From Amycolatopsis balhimycina FH 1894 (GTDB taxonomy: Bacteria > Actinomycetota > Actinomycetes > Mycobacteriales > Pseudonocardiaceae): DNA of 64,000 bases. Shown in pieces: positions 37,316 to 44,986 of this stretch (its first letter is position 1; each line of letters opens with the position of its first letter). The notes beneath the pieces are model-generated. The model saw only the letters and a list, made by a program, of their open reading frames with translations. It was not told the DNA's origin and did no database searches. A program made the translations under genes and the position numbers. Location: the NCBI RefSeq assembly GCF_000384295.1, contig NZ_KB913037.1, positions 6,072,822-6,136,821 of the forward strand, given 5' to 3'.

Positions 37316-38145
37316 CGACTGTTGCTCCGCGCAAGCGGGCTTATGGCAAGGGTTCGCTGACCGTCGCGACCTGGATCATCGCGATCCTGTTCGTCTTCCC
37401 GCTGCTGTGGATGATCCTCACGGCGTTCAAGCAGGAGGCGGACGCCTACACCGACCCGCCGAAGCTGTTCTTCACGCCGACGTTCGAGCAGCTCGGCAAC
37501 GTCCTGAGCGGCGGGTTCCTGCCGTACCTGTCGAACTCGGCGTTCGTCACGATCCTCTCGACGGCGCTGGTGCTGCTCTTCGGCGTCCCGGCGGCGTACG
37601 CGCTGTCGCTGGCGCCGGTGAAGGGCACCTCGAACGCGCTCGGGTTCTTCCTGTCGACGAAGATGCTGCCGATCGTGGCGGCGATCATCCCGCTGTACAT
37701 CATCTCGCAGAACACCGAGCTGCTCGACACGGTGTGGGCGCTGGTCATCCTCTACACGTCGATGAACCTGCCGCTGGCCATCTGGATGATGCGGTCGTTC
37801 TTCCTCGAGGTACCGCACGAGATGATCGAGGCGGGCCGGATCGACGGCGCCAACCTGCCGACGCTGCTGCGCAAGATCATCATGCCGGTGGTCGCGCCCG
37901 GGATCGCGGCGACCGCGCTGATCTGCGTGATCTTCTCCTGGACCGAGTTCTTCTACGCGGTCAACCTGACGGCGGCCCGGGCCGGCACGGTCCCGGTGTT
38001 CCTGGTCGGGTTCATCACCAGCGAGGGCCTGTACTGGGCGCAGCTGTCCGCCGCCGCGCTGCTGGCCTCGCTGCCGGTGATGATCGTCGGCTGGATCGCC
38101 CAGAACCACCTGGTCCGCGGCCTGTCCATGGGCGCAGTCAAGTAA
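37312..38145 (+). CDS. sugar/polyol ABC importer permease, MalG-like
   Basis: 277 residues from GTG 37312. Six helices include WIIAILFVFPLLWMILTAFK and ILSTALVLLFGVPAAYALSL. The EAA coupling loop is EMIEAGRIDGANLPTLLRKI. TKMLPIVAAIIPLYIISQNT is conserved in polyol permeases of this group as I recall. No ATPase gene follows; the operon ends at the palindrome that starts on the next base. A shared MsiK-type ATPase encoded elsewhere is the usual solution in actinobacteria. Confidence 0.93.
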   Translation: MTTVAPRKRAYGKGSLTVATWIIAILFVFPLLWMILTAFKQEADAYTDPPKLFFTPTFEQLGNVLSGGFLPYLSNSAFVTILSTALVLLFGVPAAYALSLAPVKGTSNALGFFLSTKMLPIVAAIIPLYIISQNTELLDTVWALVILYTSMNLPLAIWMMRSFFLEVPHEMIEAGRIDGANLPTLLRKIIMPVVAPGIAATALICVIFSWTEFFYAVNLTAARAGTVPVFLVGFITSEGLYWAQLSAAALLASLPVMIVGWIAQNHLVRGLSMGAVK

Positions 38146-38200
38146 GTCCGTGAATGGCACATTGAGAGACGTAGAGTCCCTCAATGTGCCATTCACGGAC
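38146..38200. repeat. long palindrome, family P1 copy c
   Basis: Arms of 25 bp (38146-38170 and 38176-38200) with one mismatch enclose GTAGA. Sequence matches the copies at 8323 and 9433. It begins on the base right after the permease stop codon and ends 6 bp before the stop of the convergent ferredoxin gene. Confidence 0.9.
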
Positions 38201-38206
38201 CTGGGG

Positions 38207-38401
38207 CTACTCCTGCAGGGAGAGGGCCTGGCTGGGGCAGACGTGCACCGCTTCGCGGGCCTTTTCGACCAGCTCGCCCTCCGGCTGGTCGTTCAGCACG
38301 ATGACGGTGCCGTCGTCCTCGCTCTGGTCGAACAGCGCGGGCTCGGTGAGCACGCACTGACCGGCGCCGACGCACTTGCCGGTGTCCGCGATGATCTTCA
38401 T
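38207..38401 (-). CDS. [3Fe-4S]-type ferredoxin for cytochrome P450
   Basis: 64 residues. Cluster ligands are in GKCVGAGQCVLTEP and HVCPSQALSL: Cys-x5-Cys...Cys-Pro, where the second position of a normal [4Fe-4S] motif is replaced, as in ferredoxins that serve actinobacterial P450s. It probably hands single electrons from a ferredoxin reductase to one or both P450s encoded just upstream on the same strand. Confidence 0.93.
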   Translation of the reverse strand: MKIIADTGKCVGAGQCVLTEPALFDQSEDDGTVIVLNDQPEGELVEKAREAVHVCPSQALSLQE

Positions 38402-38438
38402 GGTCCTTCTCTCCTGTGGTGGGATGGCAGTTCGTTCT

Positions 38439-39629
38439 CTACCAGGTCACCGGCAGCCGGTACAGGCCGTAGATGTTCGCGTCGTCCTTGAACGGCAGGT
38501 CGTCCACCGAAGCGGCCAACTCCAAAGAAGGCACCCGCCGGAACAGCGTGTCGAAGACGATCTGCAGTTCCATCCGGGCGAGGTTCTGGCCGAGGCACTG
38601 GTGCGGGCCGAAGCCGAACGCGACGTGGTGGCGCGCGCCGCGGTCGATGTCGAGGTCGTCCGGGTTCTCGAACGCCCGCGGGTCGCGGTTGGCCGAATAG
38701 CCCAGCGCCAGCACGCCCTCGCCGGCGCGGATCAGCTGCCCGCCGACCTCGATGTCCTCGACGCACAGCCGCGCGGTGGCCGCGTCGACGATCGTGAAGT
38801 ACCGCAGCATCTCCTCGACGGCGTCGAGCGTCTTGCCCGGGTCGTCTTTGACGAGCGCGAGCTGGTCCGGGTTCTCCAGGAGCGCGACGGTGCCCAGCGA
38901 GATCATGTTCGCCGTCGTCTCGTGCCCGGCGACCAGCAGCAAGAAGCCGGTCGCGGCGAGCGAGGCCCGCCGGTAGGTGCCCTCTTCGCGGAGCTTGACG
39001 ATCTGCCGGCCGAGCAGGTCGTCCGGCGGGTTCGCCTCCTTCCCGGCGATGAGGTCACTCATGTACTCGCGCACGGCCTCGACGGCCGCTCGCCGCTCCT
39101 CCGGGGGCGTGTCCCGCTTGATCAGCTTCACCGTGTGGGTCTGGAAGAAGCCGTGGTCGGCGTACGGCACGCCGAGCATCTCGCAGATGACCAGCGACGG
39201 CACCGGCAGCGACAGCATCTCGACCAGGTCGCCCGGCCGCGGGCCGGCCAGCAGCGCGTCGATCCGCTCGTCGACGATCTCCTGGATCCGCGGCCGCAGC
39301 GCCTCCATCCGGCGCACGGTGAACTCGCCGAGGACGGCCTTGCGGGCGGGCCCGTGGTCGGGCGCGTCCATGGTGATCATGGTTCGCTCGTCGTCCGGCC
39401 GCCGGAACCCCGGCACCAGCTGCGGGAAGTCCGGGTGCTGCCGGTCGGCGCTGAACCGCCGGTCGTTCAGCACCGTCCGGACGTCCTCGTGCCTGCTGAC
39501 CACCCAGGCCTGCCTGCCGTCGGGCAGCCCGACGCGGGTGATCGGGTCCTTCTCCCGGATTTCCTCGTACGCGGTGGGCGGTGCGAACGGGCACGTACGG
39601 GTCATCGGGAACTCGTGAAGCGTGGTCAT
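38439..39629 (-). CDS. cytochrome P450, CYP105-like
   Basis: 396 residues. Motifs: I-helix LLLVAGHETTANMISLGT (AGxET oxygen-activation site), K-helix EEMLRYF (ExxR), and heme loop HHVAFGFGPHQCLGQNLARM with Cys345 as the axial thiolate. The overall style (CPFAPPTAYEEIREKDPITR start, MDAPDHGPARKAVLGEFTVR) is that of soluble actinobacterial P450s near CYP105, which hydroxylate drugs, herbicides or secondary metabolites. It is followed by the ferredoxin and preceded by a close paralogue 10 bp away, so all three are one transcript. Confidence 0.95.
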   Translation of the reverse strand: MTTLHEFPMTRTCPFAPPTAYEEIREKDPITRVGLPDGRQAWVVSRHEDVRTVLNDRRFSADRQHPDFPQLVPGFRRPDDERTMITMDAPDHGPARKAVLGEFTVRRMEALRPRIQEIVDERIDALLAGPRPGDLVEMLSLPVPSLVICEMLGVPYADHGFFQTHTVKLIKRDTPPEERRAAVEAVREYMSDLIAGKEANPPDDLLGRQIVKLREEGTYRRASLAATGFLLLVAGHETTANMISLGTVALLENPDQLALVKDDPGKTLDAVEEMLRYFTIVDAATARLCVEDIEVGGQLIRAGEGVLALGYSANRDPRAFENPDDLDIDRGARHHVAFGFGPHQCLGQNLARMELQIVFDTLFRRVPSLELAASVDDLPFKDDANIYGLYRLPVTW

Positions 39630-39639
39630 GGCGTCCTCC

Positions 39640-40860
39640 TCACCAGGTCACGGGCAGGCAGTAGAGGCCGAAGATCGCCGAATCGTGCTTGAACGGCAGC
39701 TGGTCCACCGGCGCGGCCAGCTTGAGCTCCGGGATGCGGCGGAAGAGCGTGTCGAAGACGATCTGCAGTTCCATCCGGGCCAGGTTCTGGCCGAGGCACT
39801 GGTGCGGCCCGAACCCGAACGCGACGTGGTGCCGCGCGCCCCGCTCGAGGTCGAGCTTGTCGGCGTCCTCGAACGCGGTTTCGTCACGGTTGCCCGAGTA
39901 GCTCAGCCCGAGCACACCCTCGCCTTCGCGGATCAGCTGCCCGCCGATCTCGACGTCCTGGGTGGCCACTCGCGACGTCGCGAACTCCGCGATCGTGAAG
40001 TACCGCAGCAGCTCCTCGACGGCGTCGAGCGTCTTGCCGGGGTCGTTCTTGATGATCTCGAGCTGGTCCGGGTTCTCCAGGAGCGCGACGGTGCCGAGCG
40101 AGATCATGTTCGCCGTCGTTTCGTGCCCGGCGAGGAGCAGGAGGAACGCCAGTGAGACCAGCGAGTCGTGGTCGACGTCGCCGTGCTCCTCGCGCTGCTT
40201 GAGGATCTGGCGGCCGAGCAGGTCGTCGGTCGGGTCGGCCTCCTTGGCGGCGACGAGCTTGTCGAGGAAGTCCTGCATCTCTTCGACGGCCTGCACGCGC
40301 ACCTCCTGCGTCACCTCCCGGTTCAGCAAGATGGAGCTGCGCGACTGGAAGAAGTCGTGGTCGGCGTACGGGACGCCGAGCTGCTCGCAGATGACCAGCG
40401 ACGGCACCGGTAGCGCCAGCGCCGAGACGAGGTCGGCGGGCTTCGGGCCGGCCAGGATCGCGTCGATGTGCTCGTCGACGATCTGCTGGATCCGCGGCTG
40501 CAGCGCCTTCATCCGCTTCACGGTGAACTCGCCGACGACCTCGCGGCGGGCGGCGCCGTGTTCCGGCGGATCCATGTTGATCAGCGACGCGCCGAAGCGG
40601 CGGCGCTGCGGGCGGCCGTTCTTCACCAGGGTCGGAAAGCCCGGGTTGAACCGGTCGGAGCTGAACCGCGGGTCGGTCAGCATCTGCCGGACCTCTTCCA
40701 GGCGCGTGATGGCCCAGGCTTCCGAGCCGTCGGGCAGGCCGACGCGCTGGACCGGGCCCGCTTCGCGCAGCTTCTCGTAGGCGGGCGGCGGGGCGAACGG
40801 ACAGCTGCGTTCGAGCGGGAAGACGTCGTCGACGGTGGCGGGCTCGGCTACTTCGGTCAT
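39640..40860 (-). CDS. cytochrome P450, paralogue of the adjacent one
   Basis: 406 residues from ATG 40860, preceded by AGGGGG about 6 nt upstream. Motifs: I-helix LLLLAGHETTANMISLGT, K-helix EELLRYF, heme loop FGFGPHQCLGQNLAR with Cys355. Long stretches match the next P450, including QNLARMELQIVFDTLFRR and ETTANMISLGTVALLENPDQ, so a tandem duplication is likely. It differs in the B-C loop (FPTLVKNGRPQRRRFGASLI) where substrates bind, so substrate ranges may have diverged. Divergent from the TetR gene at 41040. Confidence 0.95.
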   Translation of the reverse strand: MTEVAEPATVDDVFPLERSCPFAPPPAYEKLREAGPVQRVGLPDGSEAWAITRLEEVRQMLTDPRFSSDRFNPGFPTLVKNGRPQRRRFGASLINMDPPEHGAARREVVGEFTVKRMKALQPRIQQIVDEHIDAILAGPKPADLVSALALPVPSLVICEQLGVPYADHDFFQSRSSILLNREVTQEVRVQAVEEMQDFLDKLVAAKEADPTDDLLGRQILKQREEHGDVDHDSLVSLAFLLLLAGHETTANMISLGTVALLENPDQLEIIKNDPGKTLDAVEELLRYFTIAEFATSRVATQDVEIGGQLIREGEGVLGLSYSGNRDETAFEDADKLDLERGARHHVAFGFGPHQCLGQNLARMELQIVFDTLFRRIPELKLAAPVDQLPFKHDSAIFGLYCLPVTW

Positions 40861-41039
40861 TTCGGACCCCCTGAATCGGACGGAAAGTATGCGGAGGATT
40901 ACATTCCGGTTCTCAGATCCAACGTACCGAAGCGGAAGGACATCGTCCACTAGCTAACGGGTGACGGGGTGCGGATCCGGTCGGTGGCCGTCTGACCATG
41001 CGAGAATCAGGCCGCGCGATCCAGCGGAAGGCGAACGGC

Positions 41040-41678
41040 ATGACGGCAGACCCCGACACCACCCTGCGGGCGGACGCGCGGCGCAACCGCGACCAGATCC
41101 TGGCCGCCGCGAGGAGCATCTTCGCCGTCTCCGGTGCCGAGGTGCCGATGGAGGAGATCGCCCGCGCGGCCGGCGTCGGCGTCGGCACGCTCTACCGGCG
41201 GTTTCCGGACCGGGACGCGCTGGTCCGCGCCGTCGCGATGGACAACTTCGAGCGGGTGCTGGTCGAAGCTCGCGCGATCGCCGCCGAGGAGACGTCGTCG
41301 TGGCACGCGCTGGAGCGGCTGCTGCGGCAGTCGGTGGCGCTGCAGCTGAGCGTGCAGCTGGCCATGGTGTCGCACCGGGCGCTGGTGATCCTCAAGAACG
41401 ACCCGGAAGTCCGCCGGCTGCGCGACGAGATCCTGGCGGTCCTCGACGGCTTCGTCGCCGGTGCGAAGGCCGAGGGCAAGCTCCGCGAGGACGTCGGCGC
41501 CGGGGACATCGCGATCCTGTTCGCGACGCTGCTGCGCCAGATGCGCGCGAAGTCGCCGGAGGTCGCGGAGATGGCGGCACGCCGGTGCGTCGGCATCATG
41601 ATCGACGGCCTCAGCTGCCGGCCCGGCAGCGAGCTGCCGGGGCGTCCGATCATGTCCGGTGACCTCGACCCCGACTGA
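41040..41678 (+). CDS. TetR-family repressor, probable regulator of the P450 operon
   Basis: 212 residues from ATG 41040, chosen because GGAAGG lies 8 nt upstream; ATG 40998 is the longer option. HTH region: RRNRDQILAAARSIFAVSGA then MEEIARAAGVGVGTLYRRFP, a standard TetR_N domain. The C-terminal half, all helical, would form the ligand pocket. It is divergent from the P450/ferredoxin operon with 179 bp between; only a weak dyad CGGAA...TTCCG (about 40880-40907) was seen there. Confidence 0.9.
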   Translation: MTADPDTTLRADARRNRDQILAAARSIFAVSGAEVPMEEIARAAGVGVGTLYRRFPDRDALVRAVAMDNFERVLVEARAIAAEETSSWHALERLLRQSVALQLSVQLAMVSHRALVILKNDPEVRRLRDEILAVLDGFVAGAKAEGKLREDVGAGDIAILFATLLRQMRAKSPEVAEMAARRCVGIMIDGLSCRPGSELPGRPIMSGDLDPD

Positions 41679-41751
41679 CCCCGGCTGACTTCGCCGAATT
41701 TCGTGTAAGGTTCCGCCTCGTTCTGCCGGAATTGCAGCTGCGGGCGGGAAA

Positions 41752-42630
41752 ATGCGACGAAGAATGCTGGCCTTGTTGTTGGCGATTCCCTTTCTGGCGG
41801 TCGCGGGCTGCGGCGACGTGCCGGTGGACGGCGTGGCCGCCGCTCCGGCGCCGCCGCCGGTCGCCACGACCTCGTCCACGGCTGTCCCCGGCACGTCCGC
41901 CGGATCGGCCACTCCGCCCACGTCCGCGTCCCGACCTGCGCCTCCGTCGACTCCGGCGCCGCCGTCGACCACCCCTGTGCGCAACTGCCGCAGCCCGGAG
42001 TTCACGACGACCGACCCCGACGGCGGCTGGTCGGACGGCGGCTACTACGTCCACAACAACATGTGGAACGCCGGTGAAGCGGGCCCGGAAACGCTGCGCG
42101 CGTGCGCGTACGACAACTGGTACGTCGAATCCGTCCAACCCGATTCGTCGTCGGTGAAAACCTATCCGAACGTGCACAAGGACATCAACAACCAGAACGG
42201 GAAACCGTTCAACGACTATTCGGTGATCAAAACGACCTTCGCGGGCCGTGGCCCGGGCGTCGGCGTGTACGACGTGGCGTACGACCTGTGGCTGAACGGC
42301 GTCGGCGACGGCAAGGGTGTCTCGGAGCTGATGGTGTGGACGGAGAACCTCAAGCAGGTCCCGTCCGGCGACAAGCTGACGACCTACACGGCCGGCGGCT
42401 CGACGTACGACGTCTGGGCGGACACCGACGGGTACGTGGCGTTCGTTTCGCGGTCGGCGCAGTACTCGGGGAGCCTCGACCTGAAGGCGATGATCGCGTG
42501 GTCGATCGGCAAGGGCCTGATCCCGCCGAACCCGACGGTCAACCAGATCGGCTACGGCATCGAGTTCTGCTCGACCGGCGGGGGGAAGGCGCGGTTCACG
42601 CTGACGGACTTCTCGGTGACGATGAGCTAG
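41752..42630 (+). CDS. GH12-family glycosidase lipoprotein
   Basis: 292 residues. Lipoprotein signal MLALLLAIPFLAVAGCGD with a VAGC lipobox, then a Pro/Thr/Ser-rich linker of about 60 residues that would span the wall. The C-terminal beta-jelly-roll matches GH12 endoglucanases: YYVHNNMWNAGEAGPETLRA, DVAYDLWLNG, nucleophile-type Glu192 in SELMVWTEN and acid/base-type Glu271 in GYGIEFCSTGGG. GH12 enzymes cut beta-1,4-glucans or xyloglucan. Anchoring as a lipoprotein rather than free secretion is unusual. A P2 palindrome follows the stop. Confidence 0.88.
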   Translation: MRRRMLALLLAIPFLAVAGCGDVPVDGVAAAPAPPPVATTSSTAVPGTSAGSATPPTSASRPAPPSTPAPPSTTPVRNCRSPEFTTTDPDGGWSDGGYYVHNNMWNAGEAGPETLRACAYDNWYVESVQPDSSSVKTYPNVHKDINNQNGKPFNDYSVIKTTFAGRGPGVGVYDVAYDLWLNGVGDGKGVSELMVWTENLKQVPSGDKLTTYTAGGSTYDVWADTDGYVAFVSRSAQYSGSLDLKAMIAWSIGKGLIPPNPTVNQIGYGIEFCSTGGGKARFTLTDFSVTMS

Positions 42631-42637
42631 CCGGTGT

Positions 42638-42686
42638 CATGAGGGGCACCTTCATCGACTTTATGTCCATGAAGGTGCCCCTCATG
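42638..42686. repeat. palindrome, family P2 copy b
   Basis: Perfect 18-bp arms CATGAGGGGCACCTTCAT (42638-42655) and ATGAAGGTGCCCCTCATG (42669-42686). Same design as the copy at 24491. It lies between the convergent GH12 and short ALDH genes, 7 bp from each stop, and can serve both as a terminator. Confidence 0.88.
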
Positions 42687-42693
42687 GAACAAC

Positions 42694-43560
42694 TCAGACG
42701 CCCAGCGGATGCCAGACCGTCTTCGCCTCCAGGTACCTCCGCAGCCGCGTGAGGTCCGGGGACGTCGTCCAGTCCGGTTCCGTCGCGGGGACCGTCAAGA
42801 CCCGCTTCACGGTGTTCGCCGCTTCACGCGCCAGGCCCGGGCGGTCCGCCGGGGCGGCTCCCGTCGGGTCCAGGGCGTTGACGTCGCCGTGCGAGGCCAG
42901 CCAGGGGCCCAGCTCCGGCGCGTGACCCGTGAGGATGTTCGCCACGCCGCCCGGGACGTCCGAGGTCGCCAGGACCTCCGACAGCGTGATCGCCGGCAGC
43001 GGCCGTTCCGCGCTCGAGACCACCACCGCCGTCGAGCCCGTCGCCAGGACCGGGGCCAGCACCTCGACCAGGCCCAGCAGGGACGACTGCTGCGGCGCCA
43101 GGACGCCCACCACGCCCGTCGGCTCCGGCATCGTGAACGAGAAGTACGGGCCCGCCACCGGGTTGGCCGAACCTAGCACCGACGCGATCTTGTCCGTCCA
43201 GCCCGCGTACCAGACCCAGCGGTCGATCGCGGCGTCCACAAGGGACTCGGCCTTCTTCGCGGCCAGGCCTTCGGACGCCGAAACCTCCGCGATGAACTGG
43301 TCGCGACGGCCCTCCAGCACCTCGGCCACCCGGTAGAGCACCTGGCCGCGGTTGTACGCCGTGGCCGCCGACCAGCCGGGGAACGCCTTGCGCGCGGCCA
43401 CCACCGCGTCGCGGACGTCCTTGCGGGACGCGTGCGCCGCGTTGGCCAGGAACTTGCCCTTCGCGTCCGTCACCGGGTACACCCGGCCGGACTCCGAACG
43501 CGGGAACTTGCCGCCGATGTACAGCTTGTACGTCTTGGCGACGGAGATTCGGTCAGACAT
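42694..43560 (-). CDS. short aldehyde dehydrogenase-like protein lacking the catalytic domain
   Basis: 288 residues, about 60% of a normal ALDH. It contains the NAD-domain half (YKLYIGGKFPRSESGRVYPV, ARKAFPGWSAATAYNRGQVL, EPTGVVGVLAPQQSSLLGLV) but no catalytic Cys region and no ELGGK Glu motif; the C-terminal third (NTVKRVLTVPATEPDWTTSP) is its own. The frame is clean with no sign of a recent break. Its start overlaps the full ALDH gene by 8 bp. I recall similar short ALDH-like partners next to full ALDHs in streptomycetes, so this is probably a conserved accessory or structural subunit rather than a pseudogene. Confidence 0.85.
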   Translation of the reverse strand: MSDRISVAKTYKLYIGGKFPRSESGRVYPVTDAKGKFLANAAHASRKDVRDAVVAARKAFPGWSAATAYNRGQVLYRVAEVLEGRRDQFIAEVSASEGLAAKKAESLVDAAIDRWVWYAGWTDKIASVLGSANPVAGPYFSFTMPEPTGVVGVLAPQQSSLLGLVEVLAPVLATGSTAVVVSSAERPLPAITLSEVLATSDVPGGVANILTGHAPELGPWLASHGDVNALDPTGAAPADRPGLAREAANTVKRVLTVPATEPDWTTSPDLTRLRRYLEAKTVWHPLGV

Positions 43561-44986
43561 TCAGGTACGCCTCCAGCCCGGTGCGGCCGCCCTCGCGCCC
43601 GAAGCCGGATTCCTGGTAGCCGCCGAAGGGAGCGGCGGGGTCGAAGCGGTTGAAGGTGTTGGCCCAGACCACGCCGGCGCGCAGCTGGTTCGCCATCCAC
43701 AGGATCCGGGAGCCCTTTTCGGTCCAGATGCCCGCCGAAAGCCCGTACGGCGTGTTGTTCGCTTTCGCCACGGCCTCGTCCGGCGTGCGGAACGTCAGCA
43801 CCGACAGCACCGGGCCGAAGATCTCCTCACGGGCGATCCGCATCGACTGCTGGACGTTCGCGAACACCGTCGGGGCGAAGAAGAACCCGCGGTCCGGCAC
43901 CGGGCACGGGCTGGTCCAGCGCTGCGCGCCCTCGGCGTCGCCGGACTCGACGAGCCCGCGGATCTTCGCCAGCTGCTCGGCCGAGTTGATCGCGCCGATG
44001 TCGGTGTTCTTGTCCAGGGGGTCGCCGATGCGCAGCGTCGAGACGCGGTAGCGCAGCTTCTCCAGCACCTCTTCGGCGACGGACTCCTGCACGAGCAGTC
44101 GCGAGCCCGCGCAGCAGACGTGGCCCTGGTTGAAGAAGATTCCGTTGACGATGCCCTCGATCGCCTGGTCGAGCGGCGCGTCCTCGAACACGATGTTCGC
44201 CGCCTTGCCGCCCAGCTCGAGCGTCAGCTTCTTCGGCGTGCCCGCGACCTGCCGCTGGATGGCCTTGCCGACCTCGGTGGAGCCGGTGAACGCGATCTTG
44301 TCGATGTCGGCGTGGTCCACAATGGACGCGCCGATGTCGCCGGCGCCCGGCAGGATGTTGACCACGCCCGGCGGCAGTTCGGCCTGCTGGCAGATCTCCG
44401 CGAAGACCAGCGCGGTCAGCGGCGTCGTCTCGGCCGGCTTGAGAACCACGGTGTTGCCGGTGGCCAGCGCGGGAGCGATCTTCCAGGCCAGCATCAGCAG
44501 CGGGAAGTTCCACGGGATGATCTGGCCCGCGACACCCAGGGGACGCGGATTCGCGCCGTACCCGGCGTACTCCAGCTTGTCGGCCCAGCCCGCGTGGTAG
44601 AAGAAGTGCGCGGCCGCGGTCGGGACGTCGGAGTCGCGCGACTCCTTGATCGGCTTGCCGTTGTCCAGGCTTTCCAGCACCGCCAGTTCGCGCGAACGCT
44701 CCTGGATCAGCCGCGCGATGCGGAAGAGGTACTTCGCGCGTTCGGTGCCCGGCATCTTGGACCAGACGCCCGCGTAGGCCTTGCGCGCGGCCTTGACCGC
44801 GATGTCCACATCGGACTTCGAGGCGGTGCCGACCTCGGCCAGGACCTCTTCGGTGGCCGGGTTGATCGTCTTGAGCGGCTCACCCGAGCCGTCGACGAAT
44901 TCGCCGTTGATGAACGGCTTGTAGGAGTCCTTCAGGTTCGCGATGGCGCGCGACTCGGGCGCCGGCGCGTATTCGAAAACAGGCAT
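43553..44986 (-). CDS. aldehyde dehydrogenase
   Basis: 477 residues from ATG 44986, which overlaps the deoC stop by one base. NAD-dependent oxidation of an aldehyde. Motifs: GQIIPWNFPLLMLAWKIAPA (NAD site), FTGSTEVGKAIQRQVAGTPK, catalytic Glu in LTLELGGKAANIVFEDA, and catalytic Cys in FFNQGHVCCAGSRLLVQE. Placement directly after deoC, whose products are acetaldehyde and glyceraldehyde-3-phosphate, makes acetaldehyde the natural candidate substrate; this is inferred from context. Confidence 0.93.
   Translation of the reverse strand: MPVFEYAPAPESRAIANLKDSYKPFINGEFVDGSGEPLKTINPATEEVLAEVGTASKSDVDIAVKAARKAYAGVWSKMPGTERAKYLFRIARLIQERSRELAVLESLDNGKPIKESRDSDVPTAAAHFFYHAGWADKLEYAGYGANPRPLGVAGQIIPWNFPLLMLAWKIAPALATGNTVVLKPAETTPLTALVFAEICQQAELPPGVVNILPGAGDIGASIVDHADIDKIAFTGSTEVGKAIQRQVAGTPKKLTLELGGKAANIVFEDAPLDQAIEGIVNGIFFNQGHVCCAGSRLLVQESVAEEVLEKLRYRVSTLRIGDPLDKNTDIGAINSAEQLAKIRGLVESGDAEGAQRWTSPCPVPDRGFFFAPTVFANVQQSMRIAREEIFGPVLSVLTFRTPDEAVAKANNTPYGLSAGIWTEKGSRILWMANQLRAGVVWANTFNRFDPAAPFGGYQESGFGREGGRTGLEAYLNV

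Noticed and set aside
42694..43560. Broken aldehyde dehydrogenase pseudogene
   Set aside because: The frame is intact with its own C terminus and overlapped start; no remains of the catalytic domain were found downstream.
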